Shown: positions 14,982 through 23,202, counted from the stretch's first letter. The stretch is DNA of 41,286 nucleotides from Alphaproteobacteria bacterium (GCA_028821995.1 JAPKEQ010000004.1:1-41286); one strand, 5' to 3'. Notes: a model not told the origin generated them from the sequence alone. A program made the numbers and translations.

Positions 14982-16895
14982 CTATCTACCGAGCTCTATT
15001 TTTTCTGTTTGAGGAGCCTTTACATATTCTTCTTCAGAATCAAGCTCTCCTGTTTTTATCACTTGCTTAAAGACGTCCTTATAGGCATCAAGGCGGTGTT
15101 CTTTACCTTCAAATACATCATTGAGCGCAATGTATGCTTTACGCGCCGTATCATCTTCTAGCGTCGCGCTAAATTTAGTTTTTTCATAAGCGCCATCTGC
15201 GTCCTGTAGGGCGCCATAATAATGCGCAGAAGCAACCATAGTTTTGATAGCAGGAACATCCTCTACATGAGAGACAACGATATTGTTCTGATAGGCATGG
15301 TCTGAAATTTGAGCGATTGTCCATGTATCAAAAGGGGCAGGGCTAGATTCCATAATAAAATCACCATTTTCTGGGGATTGGCGCAGGGTAATGAGAAGGT
15401 TTTGCGGCTTTTTGCCTTCTTCTTTGGTTTTATCAATGTATAAAATGGCGCTTGGTGCCTGAATCTCTGCTTCTGGTTCTTTAAGCTTATCCATGAACTC
15501 TGCCGCGCCAGAAAGTACAAGGTGGTTCATGTAGTCATGCATGGAGGTTGTAAAGCGTCCAAAGACTGTATCTAACTGATCTTCGTTTTTATAATGTTCA
15601 AGCGCTTTACATGTGCCATCACTCATAGCAAGAAGTTCAAGTCCTTGGCGTTCTTGATCGGCCTGCCTTGCAATAATAGCATTAAGTGTTTGAGCATCTT
15701 CAAGGGTTATGTGCTCAGATGATTGCGGACGTAGTATTCTTTGTATCGCTTTTTCGCGTTCATCAAGGGTACGCGCAAGCGTTTCTTTTTGCCTTTTTTT
15801 TAAGACACCCTCGCAAGGCAGCTCGCCTTCTTCCAGGAAATGGTTAAATGCAGCATAGGCACCGCCTTCCATATACAATTCGCGCTCATACACCCATTCT
15901 CTTACACCAAAGTGTAGCTGACGGCCGTGCAGTTTAAAGATTTCTTTTTCTTTAGGTGTGTGAGGCTCTCCCTTGGCCTTAATATACTCAACTGCATCAA
16001 GGCCTCTGTTTTCAATAAGGTGCCTTGTTGCTGCAATGCCGGTATGAACGCAGTAATGTTGCATAGATTGTGCAGGAGATGTGATGCGTACATCATGTAC
16101 GTAATCAATAAGGGCGAGCATATCCTCGGTGCTGTAACCTTCGCTTTTTGCAAATTCAGCAGTTTTAAGAAGGCCATAAACATCTTGCCTTGTTTCACAA
16201 AGGCTTTTTAACCACGAATCACGGAAACTTGCTTGCGTTGCCAGGGCAACTTCCTTTTGGGAGACGCCTTCTAAAACGCGAACAGCTTCATCAATGTCTT
16301 TTTCAAAAACTTTTTTATAAATATTGGAGTGGTCAACCTCATCTCCAACAAGCAGGGCATCAAGCGCATGGCCTTCTTCATGGTTTGTCACAAAGGCATA
16401 AAAAAGAGGCTCAAGGCGTGCAGGTAGTGCTCTTGTTGTGTTGTTATCTCTTTGCGATGAAAAGCCGACACTACCAACGCCAGTTGATGGTGTAAAAATG
16501 ATTGGGGAAGGCTTGCCATCTTTTGCAGAAATACTGGTTGGTTTGAGCAAAACGCCAGAAGGGGAACGTGTGCCTGCCATGATGGGGCGTGTATAAGAGC
16601 TTAAATGATGCGTGATGCCTTGCTCTTTTTGGATGTCATCAATTTGCGCCGCTGTGGGGTAGCCATTTTTTGTATAGAATGCGGTGCGGTCTACCGTTTG
16701 AATGCAGGACGTCACTGCTGAAGATGCAAGCTCTCGCTTTTTATGGTCTATAACACGCTGAACAGTAAGCCTGTCATCATCTGTAAGGCGTTCTTTTAAA
16801 TCAGCAATACCGCGCTTAATAACCTCATCAAGAGACAGGTTTTCCTCCTCTTGAATGTAGCGGCCATAGCGCTTTTGGTTATTTCTTGCGAACAT
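14982..16895 (-). CDS. Large protein with HEEGH zincin-like motif
   Basis: The 637-residue protein has the sequence NHEEGHALDALL at residues 171-182, which matches the HExxH zinc-metalloprotease motif (His172, Glu173, His176) in a helix, followed by Asp/Glu-rich helices that could supply a third ligand. The N-terminal 130 residues are charged, the middle (180-470) is helical, and the C-terminal 130 residues contain beta-like SAILYIDKT and NLLITLRQS stretches. No signal peptide. No SD precedes the start. The -10 box ends 6 nt before ATG, so the mRNA may be leaderless. It could be a virion-borne or regulatory protease, but the family is not recognised and activity is unproven. Confidence 0.8.
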   Translation of the reverse strand: MFARNNQKRYGRYIQEEENLSLDEVIKRGIADLKERLTDDDRLTVQRVIDHKKRELASSAVTSCIQTVDRTAFYTKNGYPTAAQIDDIQKEQGITHHLSSYTRPIMAGTRSPSGVLLKPTSISAKDGKPSPIIFTPSTGVGSVGFSSQRDNNTTRALPARLEPLFYAFVTNHEEGHALDALLVGDEVDHSNIYKKVFEKDIDEAVRVLEGVSQKEVALATQASFRDSWLKSLCETRQDVYGLLKTAEFAKSEGYSTEDMLALIDYVHDVRITSPAQSMQHYCVHTGIAATRHLIENRGLDAVEYIKAKGEPHTPKEKEIFKLHGRQLHFGVREWVYERELYMEGGAYAAFNHFLEEGELPCEGVLKKRQKETLARTLDEREKAIQRILRPQSSEHITLEDAQTLNAIIARQADQERQGLELLAMSDGTCKALEHYKNEDQLDTVFGRFTTSMHDYMNHLVLSGAAEFMDKLKEPEAEIQAPSAILYIDKTKEEGKKPQNLLITLRQSPENGDFIMESSPAPFDTWTIAQISDHAYQNNIVVSHVEDVPAIKTMVASAHYYGALQDADGAYEKTKFSATLEDDTARKAYIALNDVFEGKEHRLDAYKDVFKQVIKTGELDSEEEYVKAPQTEKIELGR

Positions 16896-16901
16896 GAAAT
16901 A

Positions 16902-16930
16902 GGTATGGGGGCAAAAGCGCTATAAAACAA
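16902..16930 (-). promoter_or_regulatory. Promoter placed for a leaderless transcript
   Basis: TTGTTT (16925-16930), 17-nt spacer, CATACC (16902-16907). The ATG at 16895 lies 6 nt after the -10 box. Confidence 0.4.
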
Positions 16931-16945
16931 GGGCTAAGTCAGCAA

Positions 16946-16977
16946 AAAAATGCCCTAGCATTTTACTGCTAGGGCGA
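16946..16977 (-). terminator. Terminator of the 17922-17066 operon
   Basis: GCCCTAGC / GCTAGGGC stem followed on the minus strand by ATTTTTTTG. Confidence 0.85.
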
Positions 16978-17065
16978 GTGAGGAGAGGGACTTATCTCTC
17001 CCATGTTCTTAAGGAAGTTGAGAGCTTACATGTGATGCTGCATGCTCTCAGTTGAACAAACTATT

Positions 17066-17356
17066 TTATCTCTCAAATTCAATGCCTTGGTCTTTGTTTA
17101 TACCAAGCTCTTGCTCTTTGTCTTTATCCATGCTGATACCACGAGATTGAAGCTCCATCTCTATAGTCAGAGCCTTGTCTTCTAAATCTTTAAGCTTACC
17201 AACACCTGCTGCAAGTTTGGCTTCTGCGTCTGCCTTTTGTGCTTCAAGAGGAACATCGCTTGCGCCGAGAGGAGTGCCGTCATCATCGTTTTCACTTACC
17301 GTATCAAGTGTTTTTAAATCTTTAATGTCGAGTTCTTGCTTCTCTATTTTTCCCAT
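17066..17356 (-). CDS. Small acidic coiled-coil-like protein
   Basis: The 96-residue protein is rich in Glu, Asp, Lys and Leu, with a heptad-like middle (EAQKADAEAKL and KLKDLEDKALTIEMEL). It is likely a short coiled coil without enzymatic motifs. The start follows GGGAGG with 8-nt spacing. It lies 23 nt downstream of 17380-17922 on the same strand, so the two form an operon ending at the terminator at 16946-16977. It could be an accessory or chaperone to its partner (inference). Confidence 0.75.
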   Translation of the reverse strand: MGKIEKQELDIKDLKTLDTVSENDDDGTPLGASDVPLEAQKADAEAKLAAGVGKLKDLEDKALTIEMELQSRGISMDKDKEQELGINKDQGIEFER

Positions 17357-17379
17357 AGTGTTTCCTCCCAGAAATCTTT

Positions 17380-17922
17380 TTATTCGCCGCCTTGTACGTG
17401 GCGTTTAATGGCGTGCAACTTACGTGCACCTTGGTCGTAGTAACGGCGCATTTCATTGTAATTTGCGTCTTTACGTGTCTTGTTGGCTGTGTGGCGCTCA
17501 CCCCTCCAAATAAGAGAAAGCAAAGAGCCCTTCATATCTCCAAACGTTGCAGGAGAGGCCTTAAATGTTTTATGGGTTTTATCAATACCGTACTTTTGCT
17601 CATGGCCCCAGCAGTTGCGCTGTGCGCCAACAGGGTCACGGAAGATACGGCAGAAAACAAGTGTCAGCTGCTGCGAAACTTGTTCCATTGCGCGTCTTAC
17701 ACGCTCAAAATCAAAACGGAATGATGAAATTTGATGATCTACAGCACGTACATCGCGTTGCATATACCAGTTATCAGTTTCTTGGTGATCAATCATATTG
17801 TTAAGTTTGCTGTAAATAAGCTGAAGATCCGCAGCATCAAGCTCTGGCATGTAGCGCGCAAAGTCGTTTGCTGTGGCTTTATCACCTAGCAAAAACTGAA
17901 TTAAATCATCTTTATGTGTCAT
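17380..17922 (-). CDS. Hypothetical helical protein
   Basis: The 180-residue protein is basic in its C-terminal third (KTRKDANYNEMRR, KLHAIKRH), with Cys and Trp in QRNCWGHEQKYG. The middle is a long helix (VRAVDHQISSFRFDFERVRR). Nucleic-acid contact is possible from charge alone. The start follows GGAGG. It is first gene of a two-gene operon and divergent from the connector block at 18123. Family not recognised. Confidence 0.78.
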   Translation of the reverse strand: MTHKDDLIQFLLGDKATANDFARYMPELDAADLQLIYSKLNNMIDHQETDNWYMQRDVRAVDHQISSFRFDFERVRRAMEQVSQQLTLVFCRIFRDPVGAQRNCWGHEQKYGIDKTHKTFKASPATFGDMKGSLLSLIWRGERHTANKTRKDANYNEMRRYYDQGARKLHAIKRHVQGGE

Positions 17923-18122
17923 GTGGATACCTCCCTAAGTATCTACCCTAATTTTTATTTTGGATATTTTTTATCCAAACTGAACTTCACCCAAAGTCCT
18001 CATATTTATAGAAGGGGTTAAAAAGTTACATGTCTATTTCCTGACATCTTCGCACTCTTGTTTGTGCCTTTCATACTGAAATGGCGAAAAAGCTTACAAA
18101 ACTAAAGAAAGTAACGTGATTC

Positions 18123-18332
18123 ATGAAAGTCGAATGTATTCGCCCTGTTGCGATCTCAACAGATGGAGTTCAAGTGAAATACTGCAAAGTTGGCGATATT
18201 TTAACTTTAAGACAAGACCTGGCTCTGCCCCTTGTTAAAGCTGGTTATTTGAAAGAAACTCAAGAAAAACTGACAAAAGCAAAAGGGAGGGCGCCTGAAG
18301 TGTCAATTTTGAGAAAGGGGGCATGTTCATGA
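18123..18332 (+). CDS. Small protein preceding the head-tail connector
   Basis: The 69-residue protein reads MKVECIRPVAI, then VKYCKVGDIL and a basic tail. It resembles the short beta-barrel-like ORFs often found next to head-completion genes, but I do not recognise the family. Its TGA overlaps the ATG of the connector gene by 4 bases (ATGA), so translation is probably coupled. It is the first gene of the core block 18123-20073. The SD is weak. Confidence 0.7.
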   Translation: MKVECIRPVAISTDGVQVKYCKVGDILTLRQDLALPLVKAGYLKETQEKLTKAKGRAPEVSILRKGACS

Positions 18333-18874
18333 GCCTGATTGACCTGACCAAACCCGTTGTGCCCTCGGTGACTCTTATCGCACTTAAAGAGCATTTGCGT
18401 ATTGATGGCAGCGATGAAGACACGCTTTTGTTGTCTCTTATTGATGCGGCAACAAAACATGTAGAAACAAGAGCTGATACAAAGTTGATTCAGCGCCAGG
18501 TGCGCTATAGCACGCCTTATAAAAAAGTACTAAGGCTTCCGGTTGCGCCGCTTATTTCTCTAGATTTGCTTGAAGTACGCGGCACAGATGGAGAGGTTAC
18601 ACCTGTGGATCTGGATGATGTGATTGTTGATGCAGATACCGGCGTTATTGATTTGACGCATGTTTCGCTTGGTATTTTAGATGCTCAACAGCTGCGCTTA
18701 ACCTGCACAGTTGGCCATGGTTCTCAGGCTGATGACCTGCCAGCAGAGCTGGCGCAGGCAGTTTTACTGCAAGCGTCTCATATGTATGAAGCGCGCGGCC
18801 TTACGCAGGCCATGAGCTCTCACCCCATGGTAAAAATACTTTGCACAGCGCATCAGCGCCCATGTTTAAGCTAA
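18329..18874 (+). CDS. gp6-like head-tail connector protein
   Basis: The 181-residue protein starts MSLIDLTKP and has LKEHLRIDGSDEDTLLLSLIDAA, the signature of the HK97 gp6 / phiE125 gp8 connector family, followed by strands and a C-terminal helix (LPAELAQAVLLQASHMYEARG) typical of it. It forms the ring joining portal to tail. I chose 18329, which overlaps the preceding stop as ATGA and sits 8 nt from the GGGGG SD, over an ATG two codons earlier. Head closure follows after 12 nt. Confidence 0.88.
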   Translation: MSLIDLTKPVVPSVTLIALKEHLRIDGSDEDTLLLSLIDAATKHVETRADTKLIQRQVRYSTPYKKVLRLPVAPLISLDLLEVRGTDGEVTPVDLDDVIVDADTGVIDLTHVSLGILDAQQLRLTCTVGHGSQADDLPAELAQAVLLQASHMYEARGLTQAMSSHPMVKILCTAHQRPCLS

Positions 18875-18886
18875 GGGAGGCGTATA

Positions 18887-19252
18887 ATGTTTTCATTTTC
18901 AACGCAGGCTAAAACAAGAATCACGCTGGAAAAGCGAACCCTTATAGATGATGGCTTTGGCGGCGAGAGCGCAAGCTGGGCCATACTGGATACGGTGTGG
19001 GCTGTTTTAGATGTACAGCAGGGTGGCAGTGCTATGCTGGACGGAAAAATTCCTGAAAGCACGCAGTCTTTTACGGCTTGGATTCGTCATAGAAGCGATA
19101 TGGATGAAAGTCAGCCAGAGGCTTACCGTGTGAGGTTTGATGGACGCACAGGCGCCGTACAGGCACTGACAGGTTTTGATGAAACACGCAAAACTTTCGG
19201 AAAAACATACCAGCGTCTCAACTTAACTTTAGATGCCCCATCACGCGGTTAA
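18887..19252 (+). CDS. Head closure protein (SPP1 gp16 / head-tail adaptor family)
   Basis: The 121-residue protein has the family's beta pattern: RITLEKRTLIDDGFGGES, then WAVLDVQQG, FTAWIRHRSD, YRVRFDGRTGAV and QRLNLTLDAP. In siphophages it plugs the connector after packaging and docks the tail. Length and position after the gp6-like gene match the family. SD GGGAGG precedes ATG. It has no terminator or TCGA motif, as expected of a core gene. Confidence 0.88.
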   Translation: MFSFSTQAKTRITLEKRTLIDDGFGGESASWAILDTVWAVLDVQQGGSAMLDGKIPESTQSFTAWIRHRSDMDESQPEAYRVRFDGRTGAVQALTGFDETRKTFGKTYQRLNLTLDAPSRG

Positions 19253-19269
19253 TGTAAAAGGAGCGTTTT

Positions 19270-20073
19270 ATGCCTATCGATTTTTCTTATGAATTTAAAG
19301 AGATGAAACGCTCCATTCCTAAGTATGCGAAAACAAAACCAGAGGCATTACGTAATTTATCCTCACTTAAGGCATTACATGCTCATGATAAAATTTCAGA
19401 TCAGTTTCATGCGCTTGATAATATTATAACTTCAGAGCTGCTACGCTTAAGGGCAGGCGTGCCGCAAAAGTATAAGGAACTTATTATGGTGTCTCCAAGG
19501 GCCGTGGATCCTGATACTTATCAGCGTTACACACAGCCCCATGATTGGGTATTTGATGATGAGCTTTCAGATGAAGATTACTTTAAGTATGGTCGTCATT
19601 ATTACAGCCGTATGGCTAAAGGCAAAGGCAGTACAAAAACGCGTGTGGTGCGCGGTGAGGGCAGTGAAGGGGTTATGCAAATTCCTGTTATCCCTGTGGT
19701 GGATTATACGATTACACAAGAAGGCAAACTTAAGGTGTTCCGTATTGTTATTCTCCATGAAACAGAGTTTGAAGATTCTTACGATCCGCGTAGCGACCCC
19801 CTCGACAGTGATTTAAAGAAGCTTTCTGATAAAGAATGGAAGGTTTTGAGAAAGAATATCAATCATGCAATTTTAGCCCTGTCTAATGCGGGGGAAGGTC
19901 TTCGCCGCACGGCTATAAATAGCGTTATGCCAGAAATGATGCGCAGGCGTGATGAGAACTTGGGAGCATTTAGTAAAATTATGGCACCGCTTCGCGATTA
20001 TTTTAAAGGGGAAGATGATAGGCCCTACTCTTTAGAAGGCAGCTTTACCGGAAGCGGCGAGTTTGAGGAGTAG
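19270..20073 (+). CDS. Unknown gene in the head-tail block
   Basis: The 267-residue charged protein lies 17 nt after head closure with SD AAAGGAG, so it is probably co-expressed with the core genes. Segments GVPQKYKELIMVSPR, DWVFDDELSDEDYFKYG and VVDYTITQEGKLKVFRIVILH suggest an alpha/beta protein. The usual HK97-gp10 or DUF3168 gene would sit here, but the sequence does not resemble either and is too long. Whether it is a virion part or an early insertion cannot be told. The tail continues with KIMAPLRDYFKG and an acidic end. Confidence 0.75.
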   Translation: MPIDFSYEFKEMKRSIPKYAKTKPEALRNLSSLKALHAHDKISDQFHALDNIITSELLRLRAGVPQKYKELIMVSPRAVDPDTYQRYTQPHDWVFDDELSDEDYFKYGRHYYSRMAKGKGSTKTRVVRGEGSEGVMQIPVIPVVDYTITQEGKLKVFRIVILHETEFEDSYDPRSDPLDSDLKKLSDKEWKVLRKNINHAILALSNAGEGLRRTAINSVMPEMMRRRDENLGAFSKIMAPLRDYFKGEDDRPYSLEGSFTGSGEFEE

Positions 20074-20168
20074 GGGGCTGTTTCTTCCTTCTTTACAAAC
20101 TTTCATCATAGGCGTAAAACCTATCTCACAAGACCTTACCTTACTTCTCGTTTTAAAAGGAGCAGATT

Positions 20169-20825
20169 ATGCTCAAAAACCTCACGCTACAAAGTAGGCT
20201 TTTTATCGCGACGATGTTGATGCTGATCTTTGCGGCTGTTGAAATCATTCTGGGTCGCTTTATTGGCCTTTCTGCTATTAGTGCCGATGGCGTAAATATG
20301 CTTGGCCATAGTTTACTTTTATTTATTGCCCTTGCTGTAGATTCCTTGCGGCGGGTTTTTGAAAAAGAAGGCCGAATGCTTGAAGCTATTGGCGGTCTTA
20401 TTGGTGGGCTTTTCCTGATTGGTATGGCGCTTATGATGGCGCTAGGCGCTGGACATCATCACCATTCACTCGCTGAACATGCACAATTTATGGCGCAAAT
20501 GGGCAGTGCAGATTTTTGCGGCCTTTCACCTGGTATTTGGATGAGCGCTCTTGCAGGTGCAAGCTTTGTACTGCATGCGGGGCTGTCTCTCTATTTGCTT
20601 AAAGACATCAAAAATTTGAATGTTGCAGGTGCATGTTTGCACTTTGGCTTAACCACGCTAACTACCGCAGCCATGTTTATAAGTGGGGTACTTATGGTAT
20701 CTTTTGGCTGGTGGTTTTTAAGCGATGTTTTGATGCTTATCATTACGGCTCTGATGATTGTTTCTGGTGTAAGGCTTGGCTTTAAAAGCCTTGGCCTGTT
20801 GAATGAGAGTTTAAAGAAGGCGTGA
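20169..20825 (+). CDS. CDF-like (cation efflux) membrane protein
   Basis: The 218-residue protein has about six membrane segments arranged like the CDF transporter core. ISADGVNMLGHS (residues 35-46) resembles the metal-site helix II 'ADGxHxxxD', and a His-rich loop GHHHHSLAEH lies between helices III and IV. ACLHFGLTTL in helix V keeps only one His of the usual HxxxD, and SDVLMLII resembles helix VI. The cytoplasmic dimer domain of about 90 residues is missing. It may bind or move Zn or Mn, but incomplete sites make that uncertain. SD AAAGGAG. It may be on the same transcript as 18123-20073. Confidence 0.65.
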   Translation: MLKNLTLQSRLFIATMLMLIFAAVEIILGRFIGLSAISADGVNMLGHSLLLFIALAVDSLRRVFEKEGRMLEAIGGLIGGLFLIGMALMMALGAGHHHHSLAEHAQFMAQMGSADFCGLSPGIWMSALAGASFVLHAGLSLYLLKDIKNLNVAGACLHFGLTTLTTAAMFISGVLMVSFGWWFLSDVLMLIITALMIVSGVRLGFKSLGLLNESLKKA

Positions 20826-20839
20826 AATTTTGCCCTGTT

Positions 20840-20890
20840 AGAGTGGGGGCACGAATAGTGCGCCCCCAAAGGCTAAGACCTTTTGAGCGG
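20840..20890 (-). repeat. Intergenic structured repeat, copy vi
   Basis: On the minus strand it reads CCGCTC, the stem AAAGG/CCTTT (20868-20883), then CGCACTATTCGTGC (20849-20862), identical over 14 bases to copy iii. The flanks GGGGGC/GCCCCC extend the second hairpin. Confidence 0.7.
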
Positions 20891-20917
20891 CTAAAAGCAA
20901 GGCAAAAAAAATAACAC

Positions 20918-20953
20918 GAAAAAAACACCCCGCATGTAGCGGGGTGTTTTTTG
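20918..20953. terminator. Bidirectional terminator
   Basis: AAAAAACACCCCGC / GCGGGGTGTTTTTT stem between 20169-20825 and 20961-21371. TCGAAAA adjoins the minus-strand stop. Confidence 0.9.
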
Positions 20954-20960
20954 TTTTCGA

Positions 20961-21371
20961 TTAGGCTGCTTCCATGGTGCAGCTTTCTGTTGCGGCACGT
21001 GCTTCGCGCTCGGCAGCCATTTGCGCTTGAATGACACTGAAGTCATTCACGTAGCGTCTGCCATCTTTGCCGACGTACGATGTGCACGCGGGCTTTTGAT
21101 CCGCTTCAGCATTTTTGGCAGCAGCGATAATTTCCTCCACTGTGCCAGAGATCCAGCCCGTGACTACGGGTTTGGGCGCGACAACGCTTTGGTAGTACTC
21201 AACGGCAGATGCAGTGGCTCCCATAAAGGTCGATGCAGCAAAGCCAATCATGATGGCCGTTCCGGCAGTTGACCCTTGGGCGCCGGCAAGCATCATAATG
21301 CCTACAACTGCAAAGGTTACGATCATTCCTGCCATGAACAAGGCGTCTGAAGTTTTAGTAAAAGTTTGCAT
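20961..21371 (-). CDS. Hypothetical membrane protein
   Basis: The 136-residue protein has two adjacent membrane segments (about residues 10-55: ALFMAGMIVTFAVVGIMMLAG and GTAIMIGFAASTFMGATAS). A soluble tail contains GKDGRRYVNDFSVIQAQMAAEREARAA, with single Cys residues at about 103 and 132. The start at 21371 follows AGGAGG, and TCCT upstream forms a TCCTAGGAGGA dyad. TAA is followed by TCGAAAAC. Its own TTGCAC/TATATC promoter makes it a single-gene unit. No family recognised. Confidence 0.8.
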   Translation of the reverse strand: MQTFTKTSDALFMAGMIVTFAVVGIMMLAGAQGSTAGTAIMIGFAASTFMGATASAVEYYQSVVAPKPVVTGWISGTVEEIIAAAKNAEADQKPACTSYVGKDGRRYVNDFSVIQAQMAAEREARAATESCTMEAA

Positions 21372-21426
21372 GTGAAATCCTCCTAGGACATGCGGGGAAA
21401 GGAAAGCATTGTAGTTTGATGAGAAA

Positions 21427-21455
21427 GATATAGGGGTAAATAGCCATAAGTGCAA
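21427..21455 (-). promoter_or_regulatory. Promoter of 20961-21371
   Basis: TTGCAC (21450-21455), 17-nt spacer, TATATC (21427-21432) on the minus strand. Confidence 0.55.
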
Positions 21456-21468
21456 GGCTAGTAAAGCA

Positions 21469-21497
21469 AAAAAGATGCCCCAAAGGGCATCTTTTTC
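21469..21497 (-). terminator. Terminator of the 22000-21505 operon
   Basis: AAAAAGATGCCC / GGGCATCTTTTT stem with a 4-nt loop. Confidence 0.9.
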
Positions 21498-21504
21498 TCG
21501 TTTG

Positions 21505-21825
21505 TTAATCCCAAAGGGTACCGTTTACAGCATAGGTGCGGCCTTTGCTGTCTCGCTCAGTATTAGGGGTGTCGCATTCAACCAAAATGGTGCAGTTGAA
21601 ATCTTGAACGTTTTTGAACTTTGCTTTATCAGCTTTATTGGCCGCTCGTATATTTTGTGCTTGGCTGGCAATATCTTTGCTACTCTCCATGAGAGCGCTA
21701 GCGTAGCGGCGGCTGCGATTGAGAAGGCGGTCTTCCTTTGGAACTTTGAGAATATCTTCAAAAATCCAAGTGATATATCCTAGGGTACCTGCTGTAATAG
21801 CAAGCCCCGCTAGAAGTTTAATCAT
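21505..21825 (-). CDS. Small membrane-anchored protein
   Basis: The 106-residue protein has an N-terminal membrane helix (MIKLLAGLAITAGTLGYITW) and a basic soluble domain with two Cys (FNCTILVECDTPN). The anchor topology suggests an inner-membrane protein or an uncleaved signal. The start at 21825 overlaps the end of 21818-22000 by 8 nt, so the pair is translationally coupled. AAAGGA lies upstream. Stop followed by ACAAACGAG and the terminator. Unknown. Confidence 0.72.
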   Translation of the reverse strand: MIKLLAGLAITAGTLGYITWIFEDILKVPKEDRLLNRSRRYASALMESSKDIASQAQNIRAANKADKAKFKNVQDFNCTILVECDTPNTERDSKGRTYAVNGTLWD

Positions 21826-22000
21826 CGTCAATGTCCTTTGATTTAGGGATAGGGTAAGTTTTGTTGGCAAGTGAGAAAATGTAAATCGCAATGATAAAGC
21901 AAACCCATGTAAGTGCGCTGTTGCCTGTTGCAAAGTGGTAGATTGTACCTATACCTGCAATCACTGCTGCTAGCCCAACAAGAAGAAGAGTCAGTAACAT
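21818..22000 (-). CDS. Small membrane protein
   Basis: The 60-residue protein has two membrane segments (MLLTLLLVGLAAVIAGIG and LTWVCFIIAIYIF), with the acidic tail DIDDD. ATG at 22000 is preceded by AGGAAAC at a rather long distance, and a TTG start 30 nt further up is possible. It overlaps the next gene by 8 nt, making a two-gene operon of small membrane proteins. It is holin-sized, but a holin role is not supported by anything else here. Confidence 0.62.
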   Translation of the reverse strand: MLLTLLLVGLAAVIAGIGTIYHFATGNSALTWVCFIIAIYIFSLANKTYPIPKSKDIDDD

Positions 22001-22129
22001 AAGCGTATGTTTCCTGTGTAAAAAAGACAAAAAGGTGTAAGGGGCAAGCCCGTATATTTTCTAAACATAGGAAATTTAAGCTGAATAATCAAGTGTTAGG
22101 GTTATAAATGTTCTGATATACTGGCCCGC

Positions 22130-22738
22130 ATGGAAAACAATCAAATTAAATTTTTATCAGTTGATGATATGTTTGGCATTAAGGGGCGCATGGGCCGCCT
22201 GCATTATATGCTGGTTACAGTACGTATTTTTGTTTTAGGCATGGCGCTTATTGCGCTTATACCGCCTGCAAGTTTTATTGTAAGTTTTGTTGGCGTAAAC
22301 CCATTATTTGCACAAAATACATTCATTGCATTGATTCTTATAGGGTTAAGCTTGAGTAATTTATCTATTGTTATGCGGCGCGTACAGGATATAGGCTTTC
22401 CATACTGGACTGTATTTATTATGATTCTTTTAAGTTTTCTTGTGCCTAATGAGCCGGAATGGCTTGTTCTTGCGGCAACAATTGTTGTGTTTGCAATGCA
22501 AATCGCTTTATTTATTATACCAGGAGATGCTGAAGAAAATGCTTACGGCGCTTGTGTTGAAAACCCTGAAATGCCAGAAGAATATTACTGGATGAAACCT
22601 TCTACTCAAGGGATTGCTGTATTTGGTTCTGTTCTTCTTGTTGCGTTTTTATTCATATTGGCATTTGCCCAGTATATTCCAGAGGAGTACCTGCCTGAGA
22701 ATATATCAACAGAAAGTTATACGTTGAATAGTCAGTAA
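22130..22738 (+). CDS. DUF805-family membrane protein
   Basis: The 202-residue protein matches the DUF805 (YhaH-like) plan: GRMGRLHYML at residues 20-29, two membrane helices, RRVQDIGFPYWT in place of the usual RRLHDxGxSGW, two more helices, and GDAEENAYG in place of PGxxGxNxYG. One extra membrane helix near the C-terminus (residues 160-185) goes beyond the family core. The function of DUF805 is unknown and it is generally an inner-membrane protein. No clear SD precedes ATG (CCCGC-ATG), so it may be leaderless or weakly translated. It ends at a bidirectional terminator. Confidence 0.82.
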   Translation: MENNQIKFLSVDDMFGIKGRMGRLHYMLVTVRIFVLGMALIALIPPASFIVSFVGVNPLFAQNTFIALILIGLSLSNLSIVMRRVQDIGFPYWTVFIMILLSFLVPNEPEWLVLAATIVVFAMQIALFIIPGDAEENAYGACVENPEMPEEYYWMKPSTQGIAVFGSVLLVAFLFILAFAQYIPEEYLPENISTESYTLNSQ

Positions 22739-22768
22739 AAAAAGCCCGCAAAATTGCGGGCTTTTTTA
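22737..22768. terminator. Bidirectional terminator
   Basis: AAAAAAGCCCGC / GCGGGCTTTTTT stem between 22130-22738 and 22778-23026. Confidence 0.92.
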
Positions 22769-22777
22769 TATAAAACT

Positions 22778-23026
22778 TTAGTCAACGAGAGCTGGTAATG
22801 TGTTGAGCGCTTGCTCCATTGTCTCATCATTGGCAATCGTACGTACTTTCAGAAAATTGCTTTTGGTTTCTTTCACCTGGGCATCGGCAAGGGTACGCTT
22901 AGGCGTCGGATGTTCTTTAAGGAACTGATCAAACATATCTTCAGTAAATATGGCTGTTTTAGATGATTTCTTATCACTTTGCATATTGCGCTCTTTGGCT
23001 GTAAAGGCTGCGCTCATAAGATTCAT
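22778..23026 (-). CDS. Small hypothetical protein
   Basis: The 82-residue basic, Lys- and Thr-rich protein (TEDMFDQFLKEHPTPKR, QVKETKSNFLKV) has no recognisable domain. AGGG lies about 12 nt before the ATG at 23026. A later in-frame ATG at 22984 is possible. It lies upstream of, and on the same strand as, nothing closely linked: the tail-tube gene is behind it. It converges on the DUF805 gene at a shared terminator. Confidence 0.6.
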   Translation of the reverse strand: MNLMSAAFTAKERNMQSDKKSSKTAIFTEDMFDQFLKEHPTPKRTLADAQVKETKSNFLKVRTIANDETMEQALNTLPALVD

Positions 23027-23158
23027 GCTACTGTTTTTCCCTGCATTGGTTGCTCTTTCTTAACGTCTCTTGTTTTTGACTATAACTTAATTATGGTACA
23101 AAACTCTTCATGTTTCAAGGTATTGATTTTATTACGCTATATTGTTCTTTTGCGCAAC

Positions 23159-23193
23159 CAAAAAAACTCGCTTTATAAGCGAGCCTTTTTGAA
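23159..23193 (-). terminator. Terminator after the tail-tube gene
   Basis: CTCGCTT / AAGCGAG stem with ATA-type loop, followed by TTTTTTTGG on the minus strand. No TCGA motif at this stop. Confidence 0.85.
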
Positions 23194-23202
23194 GGGGTAG
23201 CT

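Noticed and set aside
21818-22000. Holin call
   Set aside because: The size fits but there is no endolysin or spanin nearby and it is coupled to another unknown membrane gene.
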